From the IMG/VR virus record IMGVR_UViG_3300048588_000044, positions 1 through 26,264 of that record: a DNA stretch of 26,264 nucleotides. One strand, given 5' to 3'. Both the position numbers and the translations under genes were made by a program. Source of the DNA: a virus. Positions 1 through 5,950 of the stretch are shown here, one piece after another; within the stretch, counting starts at the first letter, position 1, and every line of letters begins with the position of its first letter. The notes below the pieces were generated by a model. It saw only the letters and a program-made list of their open reading frames with translations, was not told the DNA's origin and ran no database searches.

Positions 1-1
1 G

Positions 2-85
2 ACTATTAAGAAAGTTTACAAGACACCAGAGGAAATTGCAGAAGAACGACTATTCAAGGCATTGGAAGAGAAGGGGATGCTATGA
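2..85 (+). CDS. 3' end of an unknown phage gene (partial)
   Basis: The frame is open from the window edge and reads ...KKVYKTPEEIAEERLFKA... to a TGA. Only the last 27 residues are visible. They are charged and helical-looking. The TGA overlaps the next ATG (ATGA), which is typical of translationally coupled phage genes. The function cannot be judged from this tail. Confidence 0.6.
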   Translation, partial: TIKKVYKTPEEIAEERLFKALEEKGML

Positions 86-270
86 GTGCATATAGTACAC
101 GAGCAGTTACACGGCAATTTGCAATAGAGCAGATTATAGCCAAGGTTTACACAGCAGATAAAGAAAAGCTAGAAGATATGCTACTAGAAGCAATAGGGCA
201 TGATACACTAAATAACTTTTGGGTGATGGACACTCAGGAAGAAGTGGATAGGTTCAACAACCATGAGTAG
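82..270 (+). CDS. hypothetical protein, 62 aa
   Basis: This is a small soluble protein, predicted mostly helical, with no motif I recognise. Its start overlaps the previous stop by ATGA and its 3' end overlaps the next ATG by 8 nt, so it sits in a coupled run of early-type small genes. An upstream GAAGAGAAGGGG stretch could serve as the ribosome-binding site. There is no signal peptide or membrane segment. The gene call rests on packing and frame continuity, not on homology. Confidence 0.6.
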   Translation: MSAYSTRAVTRQFAIEQIIAKVYTADKEKLEDMLLEAIGHDTLNNFWVMDTQEEVDRFNNHE

Positions 271-505
271 AGAGTCAATATATAAAGGGGTACTAGCATT
301 TAAGCTAGAGAATACCAAGTATGTGATACGATATGTGAAGAGCAACGATGAGTTACTAGCAAGGTTACGCAAGGCAGGTAAGAAGAGAATCGAAGCTGAA
401 GCGTTTCAATGGGCTGAAGAGCACAACAACGAGTTCGGGAATAGGTTCGAGACAGAATTGTACGATGTATTCTGGGACAAGGTTTGGTATGGCATACGCA
501 ATTAA
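263..505 (+). CDS. hypothetical protein, 80 aa
   Basis: This is a charged 80-residue protein rich in Lys, Arg and Glu, with a helical middle (residues about 27-55) and aromatic residues near the C-terminus (FWDKVWYGIRN). I do not recognise a family. It overlaps the upstream gene by 8 nt, and the small membrane-protein gene at 489 begins inside its 3' end in another frame. The opposite-strand ORF over the same interval is a shadow. The context suggests an accessory early phage gene, but nothing in the sequence indicates a specific role. Confidence 0.6.
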   Translation: MSRESIYKGVLAFKLENTKYVIRYVKSNDELLARLRKAGKKRIEAEAFQWAEEHNNEFGNRFETELYDVFWDKVWYGIRN

Positions 506-602
506 ACCACCAGAAAATGATACCCACATTTACATTTTGTTTGCAGGTTTGATACTAGTTTTATGGGTAGTGTATGCAAGATTGTATATTCTACAACAAT
601 AA
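489..602 (+). CDS. small single-pass membrane protein, 37 aa
   Basis: An ATG at 489 opens a 37-codon frame ending in TAA. After a polar N-terminus with KPPEND, residues about 14-30 form one hydrophobic helix (YILFAGLILVLWVVYA), followed by a short tail. It overlaps the upstream gene by 17 nt, consistent with coupled translation. The promoter at 608 begins just after its stop, so this is the last gene of the preceding transcription unit. Small phage membrane peptides often act in inhibition, exclusion or lysis. No specific role can be assigned here. Confidence 0.5.
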   Translation: MAYAIKPPENDTHIYILFAGLILVLWVVYARLYILQQ

Positions 603-607
603 TTCTA

Positions 608-636
608 TTGACTTTTACGCCAAAGTTTGATATAAT
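608..636 (+). promoter_or_regulatory. strong sigma70-type promoter (P1)
   Basis: TTGACT (608-613) and TATAAT (631-636) are separated by exactly 17 bp, with an extended -10 TG one base before the hexamer (TGATATAAT). The TTGACTTTT start and the GTTTGATATAAT end recur at 3477-3505 and 6680-6708. Transcription would begin near 643 and run into the ORF-poor region that follows. Confidence 0.85.
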
Positions 637-639
637 CCT

Positions 640-1057
640 TACATGTCAATAACGACATAACGGCACAATATTAACTAGGTGTAATCGAGTGAGTAGCCCA
701 TAAGGTGAAGTTACAACTGGACAAAAAATCAATGAGTCACGTGTTCTCAGATTCACGTGGATAGTAAAAAATCGACACGAGTGTAATATCTTATATCAAG
801 GATTGTTCTGACGGCTTGAGCACCTTGTCCCCGATACTCTAAGGAGTTAGCGAGATACACAAAACTGGCATACAGCCATCTAGTAGGGAAGTGAAATAAC
901 TAATCAGAATTGCAACAAGAGCGTTGCTACGGTGGTTAGGCTAGATAAGGGTATGTTCTCATTGATTCGACACTGTAGTAGCTAACTTCTAATAGCTCGC
1001 CCGAGGTAATATCGGGGAAGAAGAAGCCGAAGGTGTAATTTAATACAGGGGAAAACG
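640..1057 (+). ncRNA. candidate structured RNA or long structured leader downstream of P1
   Basis: About 400 nt follow a strong promoter without a convincing ORF. Nested complementary segments suggest a folded domain. An outer helix pairs 829-835 (CCCCGAT) with 1011-1017 (ATCGGGG). Inside it, 846-851 (GTTAGC) pairs with 981-986 (GCTAAC), and 878-883 (ATCTAG) pairs with 941-946 (CTAGAT). Local hairpins lie at 866-878 (TGGC/GCCA) and 912-927 (GCAAC/GTTGC). Upstream, 797-801 pairs with 823-827, and two CACGTG copies (738-743, 754-759) can pair. A hairpin at 1000-1016 would compete with the outer helix. No U-rich terminator is visible, so it may be a leader of the 1058 gene or a separate RNA. I do not recognise RNase P, tmRNA, 6S or group I intron signatures. 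Confidence 0.5.
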
Positions 1058-1249
1058 ATGGAAGAATGGAAATCACCACGTAAAATTGAAGAAGAAGTTA
1101 AAGAGTATAGGTTAAAACGTTTTGAAGATTATATGGTACTGGTTGACAGGGGTGAATTAACTAGGGAACTAGCATTTACGGCACTCAGAGAGGAGATTCA
1201 GTACCAAGATGAAGTTACAAGACTATCCGATGCACTTTTGAAGATATAG
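1058..1249 (+). CDS. hypothetical protein, 63 aa
   Basis: This is a small acidic and basic helical protein (MEEWKSPRKIEEEVKEYR...), the first convincing ORF after promoter P1 and the structured region. A purine-rich ACAGGGGAAAAC stretch just upstream supplies the ribosome-binding site. No known domain, membrane segment or cysteine motif is visible. Its position makes it the gene most directly affected if the upstream RNA is a regulatory leader. Confidence 0.6.
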   Translation: MEEWKSPRKIEEEVKEYRLKRFEDYMVLVDRGELTRELAFTALREEIQYQDEVTRLSDALLKI

Positions 1250-1284
1250 CAACTAAAAATAAATTAAGAAAGAAGGATTTGAAA

Positions 1285-1461
1285 ATGAGCGATACAGTAA
1301 AGACAAAGCAACCAACTGCTAAAGTTGACAAGAAGAAAAATACATTGAGTGTATATACATACTTAAACTTTAAGCGATTCGGTCTAGCAGTAGCTATTGA
1401 CGATGGTATTAAAATTACAGTATTATGGTTCGAAACACATATTAAGTTCGAAAAGAAGTAA
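1285..1461 (+). CDS. hypothetical protein, 58 aa
   Basis: I chose the ATG at 1285 because AAGAAGGA lies just upstream. A TTG two codons earlier (1279) is a possible alternative. The protein has a Lys-rich N-terminus (about 20 residues) followed by a beta-rich hydrophobic stretch (LSVYTYLNFKRFGLAVAIDD...). It lies between two other small genes on the same strand. I recognise no family. Confidence 0.55.
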   Translation: MSDTVKTKQPTAKVDKKKNTLSVYTYLNFKRFGLAVAIDDGIKITVLWFETHIKFEKK

Positions 1462-1473
1462 GGCGGTTCGGAA

Positions 1474-1740
1474 GTGATAGTTGGTCAAGGGAATCTTTTG
1501 TCTGGTACTATCGAAGGGCTTGATAAACTTGTCAGTAAACCAGAAGTATTAGAGCATGATGGTTTGAAGGTTGTCAAGCTAGTAATAGCACAGAAAGAGA
1601 TTGACACACCCCAGTATGTTGAAACAGCATTGGGTATAGCCCGAAAACTAGTACCAGATATTAAGTCTAAAGAGAAACCACCATGGCTACAACAGGGATG
1701 GCAGGTTAAAAGAAGGAAGAAACAGGCAGGTTTACTATGA
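1474..1740 (+). CDS. hypothetical protein, 88 aa, coupled to the helicase gene
   Basis: The frame starts with GTG, since no better ATG is available, and ends with TGA overlapping the helicase ATG (ATGA at 1737-1740). The product is a small mixed protein with a basic C-terminus (QVKRRKKQAGLL) that could contact nucleic acid. There is no recognisable domain. Tight coupling to the PIF1-like gene suggests co-translation and perhaps a related role, but this is inference from position only. Confidence 0.55.
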   Translation: MIVGQGNLLSGTIEGLDKLVSKPEVLEHDGLKVVKLVIAQKEIDTPQYVETALGIARKLVPDIKSKEKPPWLQQGWQVKRRKKQAGLL

Positions 1741-2969
1741 AGTATCCAAGAGCACTAGAGATAATGCTCGAGGGACATAACGTACTACTCACAGGTCAGG
1801 CAGGTTCTGGTAAAACATGGACTATCAATGAGTTTGTCAAGCAAGCCAAGAAGAAGCATAAGAAGGTTGTTGTAACAGCTACAACAGGACTTGCATCTTC
1901 ACACATTGGTGGACAAACAATACACAGTTGGTCTGGGATGGGGCTTGATGACCATCTACACGATGACTACATCTATACTATGAGCGAGACTAGGAAGAAA
2001 GATATTCGGAAAACAGACATTCTTATCATAGATGAGATAAGTATGATGCACGATTACAATCTGGATATGGTTGATGAAGCCATGAGGCTTATACGTGAGA
2101 ATGATAAGCCGTTTGGGGGGATTCAGATTATCCTAGTTGGGGACTTTTTCCAGTTACCACCAGTTAAACAAGGTGGTTCGGGGAAGTTCGTAGTATTCAG
2201 TAAAGTCTGGAAACGCATGAATGTCAAGGTATGTTACCTCGAAGAGCAGTTTCGACAAGACGATGCAGATTTACAGGACATCTTGAATGCTATGCGTGAT
2301 GGAACGTTGAATCAACGCCATCTACAACTCTTAAAGAGTCGCATAGGACACAAGGCAACCGATAATGTTACAAGATTATATACCTTGAATATAGATGTTG
2401 AGAATATAAATAATAAGAAGCTCGATGAACTACCAGGTGATACGCATTATTTTTTGCGTACAACAAGAGGCAGTTCGTGGAACGATGCACAGATATTACA
2501 AAAGAATGTTCTAGCACCAGAGATACTCAAACTGAAACAGGATGCAGTAGTTATGGCGGTTAAGAACGACCCAGAAGGAAGGTTTTTCAATGGCAGTATC
2601 GGAACGGTACAAGGATTTTCTGGTGACGGTTTTCCTATTGTTGATTTTGGCGATATGTACGCCTACACGGTCTACCCCGAAGAGTGGGAATACAAACGTG
2701 GTGATAGAACGACAGCAGGATTAACACAGATACCACTAAGGTTAGCATACGCTATCACAGTACATAAATCGCAGGGAATGACACTAGACACAGCAGAGGT
2801 AGATTTATCAAATGCTTTCGTAGAAGGTATGGGATATGTAGGTCTATCACGAGTCAGAAGCCTCAAGACTCTATACCTAAAAGGTTTTAATCAGAGGGCA
2901 TTGATGGTTAGTCCAGTGGCAAGAGCAATCGACACTAAGTTTAAGGAGAAGAGTAAAGAAAATGAATAG
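1737..2969 (+). CDS. PIF1/Dda-like superfamily 1 DNA helicase
   Basis: This 410-aa protein has the layout of PIF1-type SF1B helicases. Walker A is GQAGSGKT at residues 20-27. A TTGLAS-type motif Ia follows near residue 50, and Walker B is ILIIDEISMM near residues 93-103. A GDFFQLPPV stretch (motif III region) follows near residue 133. The C-terminal motifs are AITVHKSQGMTLD near residue 340 and VGLSRVRSLKTLYL near residue 370. Such enzymes are 5'-3' ATP-driven DNA helicases that phages use in origin melting, recombination or fork progress (as for T4 Dda). It is of normal length for a compact phage version. The gene leads the replication and recombination group. Confidence 0.92.
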   Translation: MKYPRALEIMLEGHNVLLTGQAGSGKTWTINEFVKQAKKKHKKVVVTATTGLASSHIGGQTIHSWSGMGLDDHLHDDYIYTMSETRKKDIRKTDILIIDEISMMHDYNLDMVDEAMRLIRENDKPFGGIQIILVGDFFQLPPVKQGGSGKFVVFSKVWKRMNVKVCYLEEQFRQDDADLQDILNAMRDGTLNQRHLQLLKSRIGHKATDNVTRLYTLNIDVENINNKKLDELPGDTHYFLRTTRGSSWNDAQILQKNVLAPEILKLKQDAVVMAVKNDPEGRFFNGSIGTVQGFSGDGFPIVDFGDMYAYTVYPEEWEYKRGDRTTAGLTQIPLRLAYAITVHKSQGMTLDTAEVDLSNAFVEGMGYVGLSRVRSLKTLYLKGFNQRALMVSPVARAIDTKFKEKSKENE

Positions 2970-3105
2970 GAATATCAACTTACTAGAGAAACTTTTGAAG
3001 CGTAAAATACGTTTAGATGACCTTGCGAAACGCAAAACTATCAAACGTAGAGCACAGAAAAAGTTCGCACGTAAAACTAAGCAAGCACAAAGGAGAATGA
3101 AGTAA
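2962..3105 (+). CDS. very basic small protein, 47 aa
   Basis: The ATG at 2962 overlaps the helicase stop. The 47 residues contain many Lys and Arg (for example KRRAQKKFARKTKQAQRR) and would carry a strong positive charge, suggesting binding to nucleic acid. An AAGGAG lies about 14 nt upstream, farther than usual. Its TAA overlaps the next ATG (TAATG), indicating coupling to the acidic coiled-coil protein that follows. The opposite charges of the two products are notable, but any complex is speculation. Confidence 0.55.
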   Translation: MNRNINLLEKLLKRKIRLDDLAKRKTIKRRAQKKFARKTKQAQRRMK

Positions 3106-3311
3106 TGCAGGGTGATTTAAGGGCAGAACTAGACGAAGCAAGGGAAGAGATTGAAGACCTAAACTCTGAGCTAGAAAACGCCAGGGATGAAATTGATACG
3201 CTACAGGAAGAGGTAGATAGCCTGGAGAGTCAGCTAGATGACAGGTATGACGAAGGGTATAATCAAGCACTGGAAGACATAAAGGCACACGCTGAAGAAA
3301 TTGAGCGATAA
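3105..3311 (+). CDS. acidic coiled-coil protein, 68 aa
   Basis: An AAAGGAG ribosome-binding site precedes the ATG. Residues about 3-48 form a near-continuous heptad pattern (LRAELDEAREEIEDLNSELE...), so a coiled coil is expected. The tail carries a YDEGYNQA motif that recurs in the coiled-coil protein at 16882. The product is strongly acidic. It ends at the base of a leftward terminator hairpin. Function unknown. Confidence 0.65.
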   Translation: MQGDLRAELDEAREEIEDLNSELENARDEIDTLQEEVDSLESQLDDRYDEGYNQALEDIKAHAEEIER

Positions 3312-3345
3312 AAAAAGAACACCTGGCAGGGGATACCAAGTGTTC
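3310..3345 (-). terminator. Rho-independent terminator of the leftward sRNA
   Basis: On the minus strand a 10-bp stem (3336-3345 with 3317-3326, one G-U pair) with a 9-nt loop is followed directly by seven U residues (A tract 3310-3316 on the plus strand). There is no U tract on the plus-strand side, so it acts leftward only. Confidence 0.8.
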
Positions 3346-3390
3346 AAAGAAAGGAGTTAAGCGTAGAGTAACGACAAAGAAATCTCTACA
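3310..3390 (-). ncRNA. predicted phage small RNA (~81 nt) with anti-Shine-Dalgarno segment
   Basis: A consensus promoter at 3397-3425 and a terminator at 3310-3345 on the minus strand define a transcript of about 81 nt with no ORF. Predicted layout: a 5' hairpin (GTAGAG/CTCTAC around a 15-nt loop), an unpaired linker containing TAACTCCTTTCTTT, and the terminator hairpin. The linker is complementary to ribosome-binding sites. It matches AAAGGAGTTA at 3591-3600 (before the nuclease gene) and at 16868-16877 (before the coiled-coil gene). This is the usual architecture of a trans-acting sRNA. Expression and targets are inferred. Confidence 0.65.
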
Positions 3391-3417
3391 CCAGGTATTA
3401 TACCATAACTCCTTTCT
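3348..3417. repeat. perfect 12-bp inverted repeat around the sRNA 5' region
   Basis: AGAAAGGAGTTA (3348-3359) and TAACTCCTTTCT (3406-3417) are exact reverse complements. The left arm forms the sRNA linker and the right arm lies in the spacer of the sRNA promoter. A second nested pair is GTAGAG/CTCTAC, and GGTATTATACC over the -10 is also a dyad. This could be an operator or simply a duplicated ribosome-binding-like word. Confidence 0.7.
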
Positions 3418-3425
3418 AATGTCAA
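3397..3425 (-). promoter_or_regulatory. leftward sigma70-type promoter for the sRNA
   Basis: On the minus strand TTGACA (3420-3425) and TATAAT (3397-3402) are spaced by 17 bp with an extended -10 TGG. This is a full consensus match. Transcription would start near 3390. It is divergent from the promoter at 3477-3505. Confidence 0.85.
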
Positions 3426-3476
3426 TAGCCCAGAGATGGAATTGTAAATAGTACAACATATTTTTGGCAAAAACTA

Positions 3477-3505
3477 TTGACTTTTGTGGTCAAGTTTGAT
3501 ATAAT
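3477..3505 (+). promoter_or_regulatory. strong sigma70-type promoter (P2)
   Basis: TTGACT (3477-3482), a 17-bp spacer and TATAAT (3500-3505) with TG extended -10. The spacer ends in GTTTGA, as in the promoters at 608 and 6680. It would drive the recombination gene group beginning at 3526. Confidence 0.85.
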
Positions 3506-3525
3506 ACCCAGTATGAAAGGCAAAG

Positions 3526-3612
3526 ATGATATTAACAATAATAGTATTAGTGGCTTTGGTCGTGACGTTACTAGTCTCGAGAAAGTTCGTAAAGGAGTTA
3601 GATAGTGAGTAA
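3526..3612 (+). CDS. very small membrane peptide, 28 aa
   Basis: The ATG at 3526 is preceded by GAAAGG at 5-nt spacing. The product is one hydrophobic helix (ILTIIVLVALVVTLLV) with a charged tail (SRKFVKELDSE). It lies directly after promoter P2 and overlaps the nuclease start by 8 nt. It resembles the 37-aa membrane protein before P1 in size and topology but not in sequence. A frame starting at 3513 competes, but it has no ribosome-binding site and a less protein-like product. Function unknown. Confidence 0.5.
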   Translation: MILTIIVLVALVVTLLVSRKFVKELDSE

Positions 3613-4867
3613 ACTATTCAAATATAATAGCAAGCTCGTAGGGGTAACTTTTGAAGGTAGGCAAGCAGTCATATCTACACTCAAAGGTGATGAGCCACTA
3701 CGTGTAAGGCGAGAAGCAGACAACGAATACGACCCAAATGCAGTAGCAGTTGACGTAAAAGTTGGTGAGGAACTGTTGCCGATTGGCTACATAGCAAAAG
3801 ACAAGAATCTTGAAATTGCTAAGTCACTCGATGCAGGTATCCCAGTAGAGATTAAGCTGGCAAGTATTACAGGTGGCGATGGTAAGAGTTTCGGTGTCAA
3901 TATCGAACTACAGTACCAAGAAGCACCTAAGAACGCAACAGTCGCAGCACCAGTCAAGACGGAAGAAACTTTCGTTAAACCGACTAAGGCTGAGATGCAA
4001 AACGTTCTACGTTACTTGACCCAGGTAGTCGATGCTAGTGGTAAGAAGACAGTTGAACCTACCATGTACAATTCGGTACTGTTAGGTAAGAACATAGAAG
4101 TCCAAGAGGTAAATGGTCACAAACGACTTGAAGGATTCTTGAGTGGTAGTAAGTTCCCAGAACAGTTCTACGCTCCATTTGATGAAGAGCAAATCCTTGA
4201 AGCAATGGTCAAGAAGTACGAAGTCAAGAAGGAAGACTTGCTTGCAATGTGGGGTATAAACTCTGATATTTCTACAAACTTTGGCAATGCAATCCACTTT
4301 GCGATGGAGAACTACGACAAGAACCATGTTCTAGGCGAGAAAGTTCGGAACTATGTAAAGAAACCTACCAAGGCAAATCCAGAAGGTGTATTATCCGCTA
4401 ACAAAGCGTTGAACCGTAACCCATTCTTGCAAAAGATTGTGAACGATTTCCACGAAAAGTTTGGTGGCGATTACATCCGATTCAACGAAGAGTTTGTGTG
4501 GGACAAGGGTCTGAAGTTGTGTGGTTCTATTGACCGTATCAAGGTTGTAGACCTCAAGAAACGAATCATTCGTATCCAGGACTTCAAGACAGATGCAGAT
4601 GTACATGAGACTAAGTACCAGTTAACGACTAGTCCGTTCTACCACTTGACACAGGGTGAAAATCCAGTCATGGGTAAAGAACTGTTGGACTACCACTGGT
4701 TACAGCTTTCATTCTACGCATTCATCTTGCAACGTGCAGGTTGGAAAGTAGAAGGACTCGATGTATACTGGGTCAACGGTGAGAAATTAGCCAATGGTGA
4801 AAATCCTTGGGAAGAGTTCAGTCACGATGTGATTGATATAACAGTAGTAATTGTAGGAGAAGAGTAA
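3605..4867 (+). CDS. HIRAN domain fused to PD-(D/E)XK (RecB/Cas4-like) nuclease
   Basis: This is a 420-aa protein. Residues about 6-110 match a HIRAN domain: VGVTFEGRQ..., READNEYDPNAVAV and IGYIAKD are its usual elements. HIRAN binds DNA ends or damaged DNA. From about residue 225 the protein has the RecB-family nuclease order: GNAIHFAMENY (motif with His), GSIDRI (Asp near 309), RIQDFKTD (Asp-x-Lys near 324-326), and a C-terminal LQLSFYAFIL (QxxxY) helix. It is probably an end-processing exonuclease for phage recombination. The start is GTG, with AAAGGAGTTA four bases upstream. The SSB-like gene follows with no gap. Confidence 0.85.
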   Translation: MSKLFKYNSKLVGVTFEGRQAVISTLKGDEPLRVRREADNEYDPNAVAVDVKVGEELLPIGYIAKDKNLEIAKSLDAGIPVEIKLASITGGDGKSFGVNIELQYQEAPKNATVAAPVKTEETFVKPTKAEMQNVLRYLTQVVDASGKKTVEPTMYNSVLLGKNIEVQEVNGHKRLEGFLSGSKFPEQFYAPFDEEQILEAMVKKYEVKKEDLLAMWGINSDISTNFGNAIHFAMENYDKNHVLGEKVRNYVKKPTKANPEGVLSANKALNRNPFLQKIVNDFHEKFGGDYIRFNEEFVWDKGLKLCGSIDRIKVVDLKKRIIRIQDFKTDADVHETKYQLTTSPFYHLTQGENPVMGKELLDYHWLQLSFYAFILQRAGWKVEGLDVYWVNGEKLANGENPWEEFSHDVIDITVVIVGEE

Positions 4868-5329
4868 ATGAGTCAAGCATATAAAGTAGCACAGGCATTC
4901 CAAGCAACAGTAAGCAAGGAAGACAAAACGCCTAAGACAGTAGAACTGAATGGTAACACATTCAACGCATGGAAAGTAAAACTCGAAGGTCAAAGCGACA
5001 AGGGTTGGATTAACGTAAATAAAAAGCCAGGTAACGAGATTAAGCCAGGCGATGAACTCTATGGAGACATTAAGCAGATTGATGGCAAGTTTGGAACATT
5101 CTATAACTTCAGTTCTGCATCACGTCCACTAGGTGAACAGGCAGCACCTGCAGCACAACCAAGCGAGGGTGAAGACTGGACTTCTAATCTTAGCACAGAA
5201 CTTGCACACGACAAGCTAGATTACATTATCGGTCTTGTTGAAGCAATCGCAGAAAAAGTAGGCTCTAATCCAGCACAGCCTAGCACAACAGCTCCAGGGT
5301 CTCCAGACCTAGACGACTTGGATATTTAA
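4868..5329 (+). CDS. putative single-stranded DNA-binding protein (SSB-like)
   Basis: The 153-aa product has a beta-rich N-terminal half (residues about 22-85, including FNAWKVKLE, GWINVNKK, GDELYGDIK and GTFYNFSSAS) compatible with an OB fold. A Pro/Ala-rich flexible linker follows, then an acidic tail ending PDLDDLDI. That arrangement and the acidic hydrophobic-ended tip resemble SSB proteins, whose tip recruits partner enzymes. There is no clear family signature, so this is a structural analogy plus context. A good GGAGAAGAG ribosome-binding site lies inside the nuclease gene's end. Confidence 0.55.
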   Translation: MSQAYKVAQAFQATVSKEDKTPKTVELNGNTFNAWKVKLEGQSDKGWINVNKKPGNEIKPGDELYGDIKQIDGKFGTFYNFSSASRPLGEQAAPAAQPSEGEDWTSNLSTELAHDKLDYIIGLVEAIAEKVGSNPAQPSTTAPGSPDLDDLDI

Positions 5330-5330
5330 T

Positions 5331-5765
5331 ATGAACCCAGAACAGACAGCAGAACTAATTGGGAAGATTATGAAAATCAACCATCAGTTGTCTGACGAGG
5401 CGTTTCTAAAGTCACTTTCAGGCGATGTGCTTTCATACATTGGGGTAAAACTCAGTGCTATGAAGGCATCATTGCTTGATGTCAAAGTAGATGCACATGC
5501 AGATGCTATGCGTAAAGAAACTCTTATGCAAAAGGCTAAGGGAGAAGCATTCTTACGTGCCAAAGCAGAGCACAACGCTACAACTGCAGGAGATGCTAAG
5601 TACACTGATGAAGAGTTCATAAAAGCCCAAAACGAATATACAGATGCAAAAGTCCTGTTCGAGAAACTCAAATCAATCGTTGCTGATAGCCATGACCTAA
5701 TTGACGCTATTAAGTCTCGGGTAATTGATTTGCAAGGTGCTCGTAAAGATGAACGACTCGGGTAG
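5331..5765 (+). CDS. helical hypothetical protein, 144 aa
   Basis: The protein is almost entirely alpha-helical, with Ala/Lys/Glu-rich stretches (residues about 45-80 and 95-140) that may form a coiled coil. There are no cysteines and no recognised motif. It follows the SSB-like gene by one base and is overlapped at its 3' end by the next small basic gene. Its place inside a recombination cluster suggests an accessory protein of DNA metabolism, for example a mediator, but the sequence does not show this directly. Confidence 0.6.
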   Translation: MNPEQTAELIGKIMKINHQLSDEAFLKSLSGDVLSYIGVKLSAMKASLLDVKVDAHADAMRKETLMQKAKGEAFLRAKAEHNATTAGDAKYTDEEFIKAQNEYTDAKVLFEKLKSIVADSHDLIDAIKSRVIDLQGARKDERLG

Positions 5766-5910
5766 ACTGATAAAGAAGTTTGCTGGTCGTAAGGGCGGTA
5801 GACGAAAAGTGAAGAAGGGCTTCGCAAAAACCCTAACTAGTGAGAAAGCGAGAGAATATGCCAAAATACGTTGGGAAAAGGCAAAGACCGACAAAGAACC
5901 CATCTATTGA
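5749..5910 (+). CDS. small basic protein, 53 aa
   Basis: I chose the ATG at 5749, preceded by AAGGTG. A frame from 5725 with an alternative start is possible. The product is rich in Lys, Arg and Gly (AGRKGGRRKVKKGFAK), followed by a helix (SEKAREYAKIRWEKAK), suggesting nucleic-acid contact. It overlaps the end of the helical protein by 17 nt. No known family is recognised. It could be a small DNA-binding or ribosome-associated factor. Confidence 0.5.
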   Translation: MNDSGRLIKKFAGRKGGRRKVKKGFAKTLTSEKAREYAKIRWEKAKTDKEPIY

Positions 5911-5950
5911 ATAAAAACTCGTCTTTCGGATTAACTACAGGGGCGAGATA

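Noticed and set aside
640-1057. Known large RNAs (RNase P RNA, tmRNA, 6S, group I intron, hammerhead)
   Set aside because: I looked for their conserved core sequences and did not find them. A GATTCGACAC stretch near 964 recalls a tmRNA 5' end but lacks the matching tRNA-like 3' half.
3013-3459. 148-codon minus-strand frame
   Set aside because: It lies antisense to two coupled genes and across the sRNA terminator and promoter. Its composition is typical of antisense to acidic coiled coil (Leu/Pro/His/Cys-rich).
3513-3605. 30-codon frame that would start right at the P2 transcription start (leaderless)
   Set aside because: It has no ribosome-binding site and a bland product, while the 3526 frame has a good signal and a clear membrane helix.
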